Part shown: positions 1 to 6,454 of the stretch, piece by piece
Layout of the letters: each line of letters opens with the position of its first letter
Position numbering within the stretch: position 1 is the first letter of the stretch
Source of the DNA: Coxiellaceae bacterium
GTDB taxonomy: Bacteria > Pseudomonadota > Gammaproteobacteria > Coxiellales > Coxiellaceae
Direction: 5' to 3'
NCBI GenBank assembly: GCA_014238325.1
Contig: JABABH010000050.1
Location: 1 to 14,234 of the forward strand
Length of the DNA: 14,234 bases
Position numbers and translations under genes: made by a program
The notes under the pieces: generated by a model
The model's database searches: none
Seen by the model: the letters and a program-made list of their open reading frames with translations, nothing else
Told to the model about the DNA's origin: nothing

Positions 1-46
1 CCACTTGCGAATGAAGATGCAAAGTGGGCTACTGCGAGCGGTATAC
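1..46. repeat. Dispersed palindromic repeat, copy A (may extend past the window edge)
   Basis: This stretch matches 6101-6146 at 42 of 46 positions in the same orientation, and the similarity stops sharply after base 46. The repeat is a hairpin-type element with GC-rich arms around a core containing GAATGAAGATGCAAAGTGGG. In this copy the left arm (CCACTTGC) has diverged from a perfect complement of the right arm (GCGAGCGG), leaving one wobble pair and one mismatch. It lies just downstream of the large gene ending at 90. It resembles a REP/MITE-like intergenic repeat; family unknown. Confidence 0.75.
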
Positions 47-55
47 TATAGCAGT

Positions 56-86
56 ATCATTTAATCGTCTACGATAGTCAAATGAT
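56..86 (-). terminator. Hairpin just after the stop codon of the ANK/SET-like gene, possible transcription end
   Basis: A two-part stem-loop begins 3 bases past the stop codon at 90-92. The outer arms are ATCATTT (56-62) and AAATGAT (80-86), a perfect 7-bp match. Nested inside are ATCGT (64-68) and ACGAT (71-75). On the minus strand no run of T follows, so it is not a classic Rho-independent terminator; it may stabilise the mRNA 3' end or act together with the next hairpin at 1-46. Confidence 0.3.
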
Positions 87-89
87 AAC

Positions 90-3000
90 TTAACGCCTCA
101 GCTTACAAGCTTGTTTTGATGATGGTTGATCGTCTCTAGATAATTTATTCTCCACCTGATCACCAAAAAAATATGGCCAATACGATTTATTAGAACATGC
201 AGAGTTTATCTGCGACCTTAGCTCAACTTGTCCTATCTTGGATACCGTTATATTGTCCTTTTTTATAACACAAAACATAGTATCCTGATTCCAATACTCT
301 CGCAGTTTCTCTAAAGAGACGCGCATACAGTCCACTGAGCGCTTATCCTCTTTTTCACATGCGCTGAATAGATTATTATCCAGCACTCCATCAAACTGTT
401 TCTGATAAAGAGAGGGGTGCTTCTTCAAAAATGCTGCCCATAGCTTAGCCCATTTTTTAACCTGCTCGCATAGCTTGTTGTCTCTCTCTTGTCTTTGATC
501 TGCTTTTAGCAACATTTGCTTACGCTTCGTTAAATTCTCCTTAGGCAATGCTATTCCACTAGCTTCTGCTTGCTTGCTAAATTCTGTATTCGTTAACATA
601 AAGAATATTATGTCTGGACATACCTCGATAGTACGTACCAAATCTAATGTATAGCCGTTCACGTTAAAATAAAATGCTTGAGGAACATACTTATCAGGTT
701 TAATAGATATCCCTTGTTTATCAAGCAGTATAGGACCATTCTGATTATCAAAGCCAAGCAACTCTCCAGGCAAAATATCACGAGTCGCTCTCAGCACAGG
801 AGTCACTTTGATATGAAAAACCTCTAGATTACTTGTCGCTATTTCATCTTTATCTTTCTCTTCGGGAAAGAAATAGTCTTGTTGCAATTTATTAGAATCG
901 ACCAGGTAGGAAATATAGGAAGTGATATTGCCACACTCTGTAAAATCGAGAAAGCCGCTACTACCTTTCTCAAATGCAGAAGATCTTGCCAACAAAAATT
1001 TGTTGCCAGTCGCCGGTGGTAGATTACTCAGTGCGCCCGAGATACAGTCTATAATGTCTCCCTTGTGAATTTTTTCCAAAGTCATGACACAAAATTCTGG
1101 TGTCAAAGCGTTTACAGTGCGTTTTTTCGTAGGCTTTAAATGCACTAATACCAAGTGTGACCGTGTTGTTTTAATTTTATCTATGAGAGTCTTTTGGAAG
1201 ATCAGTGACGCACACAAAGGTGGGGCCTCTGTTTCACCCTGCATACGACTTCCTAGGTTAGGATGAAAGAGCATATTATTGGTCCATATGCGCTTCGTTA
1301 TGCTGCCTATTTCATCCACAGTTTTAAGCTCGCAATGCTCACGACTCTTTGGCCATCTTAGACTATACAAGATTTCGCTCTCTGAGATCAGCTCTTGATA
1401 CATCTTCCAGTCCTTGGAATCCTTGGGATGGTAATACTGAATGCTATTCTTAGCATTCGGAGGACAAGCCTCTCGGCTTATCTCCAATACTGACTTTTGT
1501 ATATCCTCAGGAAAATAAGATTTTATCTGTTCGTCATCAAGCAGCGCTCGCAGAGCATGGCATACTGAGTGTTTGTCTAGACAAAACATAACCATTTTTT
1601 TTTCATATCTATTGAGAATGAATTTTGGTTTTTTGCTTCTTATCATCTCTTCTACTTCAATAAACTCTATCTTATAAACTTTTCGCGGAAGTTTTTTACT
1701 ATTTCTAAATTTATGTTTTAGAACAGCGGTACAAATTTGATCGAAGGCATCCAGGACGCTAGCATCTATCGTCTCTACCGATTCGCAAACATCATCCCTA
1801 AGCTCCTGGAATGAAATTGGATACTTTGCCATGCGACTTTTCTGTTTATTATACGTACTTTCATTGAATACATCTGGATACGGTTTCACGTAAAATTTAA
1901 ATGTCTCATACATGCGTTCATGCTTTTTGAAGGTAAAATACGCTTTGTCCAGTGCGGTAGAGTCTATTTTGACTCCTGGTAATCTCTTTTTATGGTCTAT
2001 TGTAAATTCTTCATTCCTTCTATCAAATTCTTCATTGGATAATTGAATCGCTTCACATAATGCTTCATTCTCCTTTTGCAGCCACGATTTATCTTGAGGT
2101 ACCGCTTCTGCACTAGAATCTAAAGCCGCATCCTCTTTTACAATGATATTCAAAGCCATACGCTTCGCGATCTCTCTTATACTTTTACTTTTAGCTGGAA
2201 ATTCTTCAATTAATGTTGCTATATCTGACTGAATATATTCTAAATTAATATAAAACGCTTTAATACGCTTTAAAGGTGCTTTATTTTCTTGAGAAGGACA
2301 AGGTACATCATCTAATATCGTAGTTTGAGGTGCTTTATTTGACATCACCTTTAAAATATCGCAATCCTTTACTGCCTTGCTAAGAGAATCGACAGCTTCT
2401 GATGTGGGCGCTTGATCCCCTTCTCTATCTGATGCACACATGTTATCTGAAACAGAGTTATGGATATCTCTATCAATATGATGCAACACCTCGGGAAACC
2501 AGTGCTTTAATTCTTCTCTAGTAAATTTCTCCGCTAATTGCTTAGATACTTGCTTGTAATCAAAAAGGAATGTATCAATTTTAAATTTCTTTGGTTCCAT
2601 TACCTCCTGAATCTCCATGAAAAAGAATTTTTTTTCTGCTTCTATCCACTTCCTTGTCAATACAGAATATAGGACTACAAAAGCAGTCTCCCAATTTTCA
2701 GATTTTTTAAAGTCATCCTGCCATAGGCTGCTAGCACTATTGAGCGCATCCTTAAAAGACTCTTGATTATCCAAAAACAATTTTTCTAGATCCTTAGTAT
2801 ATTTCTTCATAAATTCGAGAGATTTTTGATGCCTATTCTTGGATCTATATGTAGATTGCCTACTTGTTTCTCTTATCTTATTGCGGGATAAAGGCCTGAT
2901 CGGGTCAAAAAAAGCAGATATTTCAGTCAAATTTGTATCCTTTTCTAATGCATCCAAGAATGGTTTAGTTTCTAATACCTCTATTATCTCCTGAGGATAT

Positions 3001-5843
3001 GACTCGATAAAAGCAAGCATATCTATTCTAAGCTGTTTAACATGAATGCGAGTGTATTTTGGATCATATGCATCTGGACTAATTGCTTCACCTCTTTTGG
3101 TCAATAATCTAAAATCCACGTAGCTTAAGTGCTCAGAATGAGCTCCTAGCAATTGAAAAGCATCGATTTTACAAGTAGTATAAAAAACTGGAACAGCTAT
3201 ATGCTGATCCTTTTGAATTATATTAGCAAGAGCTACCTGAGATTTTATTGCTTCGTCATGAAATTTATAGGATGTATCTAGTTGAGCTTGGCTTGGAAGA
3301 TCATAGAAGTAATTCATTATATTAGTGAAATTTTTTCTATTGATCCCAATACTATAGCCTGAGTATATAGGTGTAGACAAGACCATATTACTAACCAGGT
3401 TGTCAGTTGAATGGACTACCCATTCCCCCGCGATAAAGCCGAGTGGCATACGCTTTTCGATACTATCTGAAGAAAAGAGGCCATATCCTTTCCCTATCTT
3501 CAATAGCCCTAACTGTGATTGAGCACTCTCTATTTTCGTTTTAATTAGCTCCCACAATTTCTGTTTCTGACTACTATCATCCAAAGCAAAATTACCCAAA
3601 TAGACATTACCCTTATCTGCCTGGATTTTATTCATGAAGCGTTTCTTTATCTTATTCTCTATATCAGATCTTTTAATCTGACTAATAGGCCCATGATGCA
3701 GAGGAAGAGGTGCTGCATCGCAATATGCGATAGTATCTGGATCCTGATAAGCGAATAGAGTCCTGAATCTATCGGAATCCAAATCTGCAGCCGTTTTCCT
3801 GTCATCCTCAAATAGCTGTCGCATTTCTAGAGTAATAGCACAGTCTTCTGCTGTATTACCGTCATTATTACGAACACTGGGGTCTGCAACGGGTAATAAT
3901 AATTTCACCATCTCCAGGTAATTATGTTTTGATGCGATATGTAAACCCGTCTCGCCCGTTTCCTTATCACGTTGCGTCACGGGGGTACCTTGCTTAATGT
4001 GCTCTTTTACTTTTTCAGCATCGTTTCGCTTAACACCTTCCAAGAGCTGATTACTGCGAAATTTTATAAGCCTATCTATACGTATATCAGTATTATTCAT
4101 AGCATAATGTATTTTTTGGGTTTTGTGAGGAGCATGAGCATGATCACCTACTAATTCTTGATTTTTTAATGGATCATCTAATTTCATGGCATTCAACCGC
4201 AATGAAGAGGCATCCATACCAGATAAGAGGCGCACCTGAGCCTTTTGAGGAAAAAAGCATTTTATGTCTTTCGGTAATAAATTAGATTGAATAGTCTTAA
4301 CTAATTCTTCAGGTTGCAGAAAGACTAATTGGATCACATTTTTAATTATCTTCAGATTGGAAAAGGGTTCCCCACTTTCGACGCAACTGCTTATACGCTT
4401 AACCGTGCCCCAACAAACCTTTTTTTTAAACTTCCCTGCTTGACTAAAATTTTTATATATGTCGGGTAGATATTTGTCCAATGCTACCCTACAGGACCTA
4501 TCCTTATCTGTTAATCCTTGCTTTATCCTTTTTACAAATGTCACCTTATTCTCGATAATTTCTGATATTAAAGTTTTAAGCACTCCTGTAACGTCTATTT
4601 TTTCATCAGAAAGTTTTTGACAACTACGGTATTGTTGGTATAAAGCATATATCTTTTTCAAATGAATGGTTTCAGAATCTTTTAGCGGTTCTATCAGATA
4701 TTTACTATCGCCAAGCATCTTGACCAAACTCTCTGGTTCTTCTTCAATAAAATGAGCAAGATTTACCTCACGATAGCACGCAGAAAGGCACATACTTTTT
4801 AAATGATAGAGCTTTGGCGAAATTAGTTCACCTTGTTTATTAAATAATTTAGGATTAGCAGGGTGTTTCTTTCCATGGTCATGTCCTAACAACTCGTAAG
4901 CTTCAATATCTCTAGCTGCTTCTAGGAATGGGAATGCTGCATGAGAATTTATGAGTAGATTAGAGGTTGCTATCTCATATTTTTTACAGGAAGTTTCTAG
5001 TTCAAATCTCTTATCCAGATTATCTTCTTCTGGAAAAAATCCTATAAAAGGAATGATATTGCTAGATTTTTCTGTGTTTATTGCGATAATATTTCTGAAA
5101 AATAGATCTACTGGTATAGAAAATTTGTTGTATGGCTGATGGTAGTCTAATTCACCTGCTATGCATGTAACAGGATCCCCCTGCTTTATCTTGTCTCTTG
5201 TGAATGCTATATGTTCACCAGACTCAGTATTAAGAAGTCCTATTTTTTCTTCTGTGATCTTTATTTTAGAATATATATCTTCCCATCGCTCTTTACCCTT
5301 GAGGAGCTTCTGACCAAGATAATTCTGGATACCTCTATTACCTATGTTGCTCTTGATCGTATTATCCCATTTAATCCCTGTTATGCTTCCGATGCTAGAC
5401 CTGATTTTGAAAGACTGCTTGCTCGGAGATAGGGGTGCTGATTCACAATATATAATTTCCTCTGACTCCTGGTGATCGCAGGGTAATAACGCATCTCTGA
5501 AAGCCTTATTTCTCTGAAATAATGCACGGGTTTCTTCATTATCAGCCATATCTTTTGCTGTACGATACTCGGCATCAATCATATCAGGAGCAGAAGCTGG
5601 CAATAATACCTTTAATAGGTTGTTAGCACCACGTTCTGATGCAATATGTACAGCAGTCTTGCGCGTATTTTCTTCTTGTGCAATAGGACGGGCACCGTTG
5701 CGCATTAACTTTTGTAATTCTTGTATTAATTGCCGTTCAGGCATAGTATTTCGTTGAACTAGATCCAGCAGAATTGCATTCCGTGCACTCTCCTCAATAT
5801 TTGATTCAGAAAATTCTGCATGTTGAGTATCAGTGACCATCAT
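90..5843 (-). CDS. Giant multi-module ankyrin / SET-like protein (1917 aa), candidate secreted host-interaction protein
   Basis: Function unknown; I recognise domains, not a named gene. Residues are counted from the ATG at 5843. Two ankyrin regions are visible: 40-107 (core KTAVHIASERGANNLLKVLL) and 598-680 (core TGLHIASKHNYLEMVKLLLP). Three SET-like regions lie at about 200-325, 778-907 and 1558-1702. The last is clearest, with GNITSYISYL at 1638-1647 and RATRDILPGELLGFDN ending at 1700. After each SET-like region comes a motif L-[LF]-x-K-x-G-x-x-I-x-P-x-x-Y (333-346, 913-926, 1706-1719), then a helical, Lys/Glu-rich stretch. These parts recur as four tandem modules. There is no signal peptide or membrane segment, so the product is probably soluble. 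A hydrophobic residue at -3 of the C-terminus (L-R-R) is compatible with type IV secretion but weak evidence. GC is low: I counted 30% in 2581-2640 and 28% in 4801-4860. The frame is open throughout, which argues against a pseudogene. ORF, domain repetition: seen; effector role: inference. Confidence 0.85.
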   Translation of the reverse strand: MMVTDTQHAEFSESNIEESARNAILLDLVQRNTMPERQLIQELQKLMRNGARPIAQEENTRKTAVHIASERGANNLLKVLLPASAPDMIDAEYRTAKDMADNEETRALFQRNKAFRDALLPCDHQESEEIIYCESAPLSPSKQSFKIRSSIGSITGIKWDNTIKSNIGNRGIQNYLGQKLLKGKERWEDIYSKIKITEEKIGLLNTESGEHIAFTRDKIKQGDPVTCIAGELDYHQPYNKFSIPVDLFFRNIIAINTEKSSNIIPFIGFFPEEDNLDKRFELETSCKKYEIATSNLLINSHAAFPFLEAARDIEAYELLGHDHGKKHPANPKLFNKQGELISPKLYHLKSMCLSACYREVNLAHFIEEEPESLVKMLGDSKYLIEPLKDSETIHLKKIYALYQQYRSCQKLSDEKIDVTGVLKTLISEIIENKVTFVKRIKQGLTDKDRSCRVALDKYLPDIYKNFSQAGKFKKKVCWGTVKRISSCVESGEPFSNLKIIKNVIQLVFLQPEELVKTIQSNLLPKDIKCFFPQKAQVRLLSGMDASSLRLNAMKLDDPLKNQELVGDHAHAPHKTQKIHYAMNNTDIRIDRLIKFRSNQLLEGVKRNDAEKVKEHIKQGTPVTQRDKETGETGLHIASKHNYLEMVKLLLPVADPSVRNNDGNTAEDCAITLEMRQLFEDDRKTAADLDSDRFRTLFAYQDPDTIAYCDAAPLPLHHGPISQIKRSDIENKIKKRFMNKIQADKGNVYLGNFALDDSSQKQKLWELIKTKIESAQSQLGLLKIGKGYGLFSSDSIEKRMPLGFIAGEWVVHSTDNLVSNMVLSTPIYSGYSIGINRKNFTNIMNYFYDLPSQAQLDTSYKFHDEAIKSQVALANIIQKDQHIAVPVFYTTCKIDAFQLLGAHSEHLSYVDFRLLTKRGEAISPDAYDPKYTRIHVKQLRIDMLAFIESYPQEIIEVLETKPFLDALEKDTNLTEISAFFDPIRPLSRNKIRETSRQSTYRSKNRHQKSLEFMKKYTKDLEKLFLDNQESFKDALNSASSLWQDDFKKSENWETAFVVLYSVLTRKWIEAEKKFFFMEIQEVMEPKKFKIDTFLFDYKQVSKQLAEKFTREELKHWFPEVLHHIDRDIHNSVSDNMCASDREGDQAPTSEAVDSLSKAVKDCDILKVMSNKAPQTTILDDVPCPSQENKAPLKRIKAFYINLEYIQSDIATLIEEFPAKSKSIREIAKRMALNIIVKEDAALDSSAEAVPQDKSWLQKENEALCEAIQLSNEEFDRRNEEFTIDHKKRLPGVKIDSTALDKAYFTFKKHERMYETFKFYVKPYPDVFNESTYNKQKSRMAKYPISFQELRDDVCESVETIDASVLDAFDQICTAVLKHKFRNSKKLPRKVYKIEFIEVEEMIRSKKPKFILNRYEKKMVMFCLDKHSVCHALRALLDDEQIKSYFPEDIQKSVLEISREACPPNAKNSIQYYHPKDSKDWKMYQELISESEILYSLRWPKSREHCELKTVDEIGSITKRIWTNNMLFHPNLGSRMQGETEAPPLCASLIFQKTLIDKIKTTRSHLVLVHLKPTKKRTVNALTPEFCVMTLEKIHKGDIIDCISGALSNLPPATGNKFLLARSSAFEKGSSGFLDFTECGNITSYISYLVDSNKLQQDYFFPEEKDKDEIATSNLEVFHIKVTPVLRATRDILPGELLGFDNQNGPILLDKQGISIKPDKYVPQAFYFNVNGYTLDLVRTIEVCPDIIFFMLTNTEFSKQAEASGIALPKENLTKRKQMLLKADQRQERDNKLCEQVKKWAKLWAAFLKKHPSLYQKQFDGVLDNNLFSACEKEDKRSVDCMRVSLEKLREYWNQDTMFCVIKKDNITVSKIGQVELRSQINSACSNKSYWPYFFGDQVENKLSRDDQPSSKQACKLRR
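153..1391 (-). repeat. Protein module 4 of the giant gene, lacking the ankyrin part
   Basis: Residues 1485-1897. It starts with a pre-SET motif (EILYSLRWP, 1490-1498) and IGSIT-x3-W (1512-1520), the latter shared with module 1. The best-preserved SET-like region follows (1558-1702), then LLDKQGISIKPDKY (1706-1719), TIEVCP (1738-1743) and the end motif YWPYFFGDQV near 1889-1897. No ankyrin helix pair is visible before the pre-SET motif. Confidence 0.55.
1485..2393 (-). repeat. Protein module 3 of the giant gene, short form lacking the SET-like part
   Basis: Residues 1151-1453. It begins with SLSKAVKDCDILKVMSNKAP, which resembles the first helices of the module 2 ankyrin region (LLEGVKRNDAEKVKEHIKQG). 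It then passes almost directly to the post-SET helical part, with LIEEFP at 1211-1216, and ends with SYFPEDIQ near 1442-1449. The pre-SET motif, the SET-like core and the L-x2-K-x-G motif are all absent. The module assignment rests on by-eye motif alignment. Confidence 0.45.
2481..4061 (-). repeat. Protein module 2 of the giant gene (ANK - pre-SET - SET-like - helical - FP motif)
   Basis: Residues 595-1121. Order: ankyrin 598-680; pre-SET motif TIAYCDAAPL (704-713), the counterpart of EIIYCESAPL in module 1; SET-like 778-907 with GYGLFSSDSI and GFIAGEWV; LLTKRGEAISPDAY at 913-926; FIESYP at 945-950; end motif HWFPEVLH near 1114-1121. The same elements occur in the same order as in module 1, with low overall identity, indicating an old duplication. 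Confidence 0.6.
4236..5726 (-). repeat. Protein module 1 of the giant gene (ANK - pre-SET - SET-like - helical - FP motif)
   Basis: Residues 40-536. Order: ankyrin 40-107; pre-SET motif EIIYCESAPL (129-138) and IGSIT-x3-W (151-159); SET-like 200-325 with IAFTRDKIKQGDPVTCIAGE and ARDIEAYELLGHDHG; the LFNKQG..ISP..Y motif at 333-346; FIEEEP at 365-370; end motif CFFPQKAQ near 529-536. It is the most complete module together with module 2. Confidence 0.6.
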
Positions 5844-5858
5844 ATTATATGTCTCCAA
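5838..5858 (-). promoter_or_regulatory. Shine-Dalgarno site that sets the start of the giant gene
   Basis: On the minus strand GGAG (5856-5853) is followed by 9 bases and then ATG at 5843-5841, with a second ATG at 5840-5838. The longest reading begins at TTG 5858-5856, but that codon overlaps the Shine-Dalgarno itself and has no good site upstream. The ATG at 5843 is therefore preferred, removing five residues from the longest reading. Confidence 0.7.
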
Positions 5859-5885
5859 ATTTAGAGTGAATCATCCCAGCCTTAT

Positions 5886-5901
5886 CACATCGAATGATGT
5901 G
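5886..5901. other. Perfect 6-bp dyad upstream of the giant gene
   Basis: CACATC-GAAT-GATGTG forms a 6-bp stem with a 4-base loop, about 45 bases upstream of the start codon. It could be an operator or a leader-RNA hairpin; nothing in the sequence decides between them. Confidence 0.35.
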
Positions 5902-6064
5902 GGATTGAGAATGCCATGACTTACAAAGTGATATGAGAAAATCAATAGTACGAATCAATACCAGCGCTGTTGGATAGACTATGATGATCATAAACCAATC
6001 ATGATTTTGGTATCTAGCATTGAAGCTAACACTTAAATCACCGCTTGATTTTCAGCAGCATAAC

Positions 6065-6093
6065 ATACTACCAGCACGCTCAATATTTAACAA
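6065..6093 (-). promoter_or_regulatory. Weak candidate sigma-70 promoter for the giant gene
   Basis: On the minus strand TTGTTA (6093-6088) is followed by 17 bases and TAGTAT (6070-6065). Each hexamer matches consensus at four of six positions. It would give a leader of about 215 bases and lies next to the palindromic repeat at 6097-6146. In AT-rich DNA such matches are common, so this is only a candidate. Confidence 0.2.
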
Positions 6094-6096
6094 TAA

Positions 6097-6146
6097 TATA
6101 CCGCTCGCGAATGAAGATGCAAAGTGGGTTATTGCGAGCGGTATAC
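6097..6146. repeat. Dispersed palindromic repeat, copy B
   Basis: The arms TATACCGCTCGC (6097-6108) and GCGAGCGGTATA (6134-6145) form a perfect 12-bp inverted repeat around a 25-base loop. Bases 6101-6146 match 1-46 at 42 of 46 positions in the same orientation. The arm is intact here but degraded in the other copy. It behaves like a REP or small MITE element; no transposase is in the window. Confidence 0.8.
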
Positions 6147-6157
6147 CTTTGTTTTGA

Positions 6158-6189
6158 TGGCTGGCGAAAAATAAATGTTCGCTCAGCCA
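6158..6189. other. Bulged hairpin next to repeat copy B
   Basis: TGGCTGGCGAA (6158-6168) pairs with TTCGCTCAGCCA (6178-6189), giving 6 + 5 bp with one bulged base and a 9-base loop. No T-run follows on either strand, so a terminator role is not supported. It may belong to a larger repeat unit with 6097-6146. Confidence 0.4.
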
Positions 6190-6295
6190 CTTCAAAGAAA
6201 AATCGCGATTTTCCCCTTAAGAATCCCCATATTGATGAGTCACTTCAAGTGTATGCTTCGCATCTTGTCAGTGGGATGGGTATATAGCCACATGC

Positions 6296-6315
6296 TGTGA
6301 GGAGATCTCAACACA
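6296..6315. other. 20-base near-palindrome
   Basis: TGTGAGGAGATCTCAACACA reads as its own reverse complement except for two symmetrical base pairs; the centre GAGATCTC and the ends TGTG/CACA are exact. The plus strand continues into a run of eight A. It could be a protein-binding site or simply part of the hairpin-rich spacer. Confidence 0.3.
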
Positions 6316-6372
6316 TAAAAAAAATTTGGGGAACAAGCACATCTGCTATTCAGAATAAATAAGGATAAATTT

Positions 6373-6407
6373 CAAAAAGCTGAGATAGGCATGACTCTAA
6401 CCCAGCT
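6373..6407 (-). terminator. Rho-independent terminator after sucD
   Basis: On the minus strand AGCTGGG-T-TAG pairs with CTA-T-CTCAGCT: ten pairs including one G-U, interrupted by one T-T mismatch, closed by an 8-base loop and followed at once by TTTT. It lies 47 bases beyond the sucD stop codon. It should end the suc transcript and make the downstream giant gene a separate transcription unit. Confidence 0.65.
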
Positions 6408-6454
6408 AATGATGCTTCAGTCAATACTCAAGTCATGCACCCGGCGCCCCTGAT

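Larger units (their letters stand above)
5844..6454. other. 611-base intergenic region, hairpin-rich, no convincing gene
   Basis: It separates sucD from the giant gene, both on the minus strand. It holds the sucD terminator (6373-6407), a near-palindrome (6296-6315), a bulged hairpin (6158-6189), the dispersed repeat copy B (6097-6146), a weak promoter candidate (6065-6093) and a dyad (5886-5901). A plus-strand open frame at 6045-6287 runs straight through the hairpin repeat and shows no recognisable domain, so I do not call it a gene. Confidence 0.7.

Noticed and set aside
5842..5851. TATAAT within ACATATAATATG as a -10 promoter element
   Set aside because: It lies between the Shine-Dalgarno and the start codon, so a transcript from it would lack the ribosome-binding site and the start.
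5844..5858. TTG at 5858 as start of the giant gene
   Set aside because: The codon overlaps the GGAG that serves the ATG at 5843 and lacks its own ribosome-binding site.
6032..6049. Possible PmrA-box-like direct repeat (CTTAAA, CTTGAT)
   Set aside because: It is on the plus strand, opposite to the gene, the spacing is 12 rather than the expected 11, and the match is partial.
1..6146. The two 46-base repeats as ends of a composite transposon
   Set aside because: No transposase, no target-site duplication and no terminal inverted arrangement are visible; the repeats are direct and REP-like, so only a recombination role is kept as a possibility.
6045..6287. 80-residue plus-strand open frame in the spacer
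   Set aside because: It runs through the hairpin repeat 6097-6146, has no evident Shine-Dalgarno or domain, and opposes the direction of all neighbours. It is more likely a chance frame across repeat DNA.
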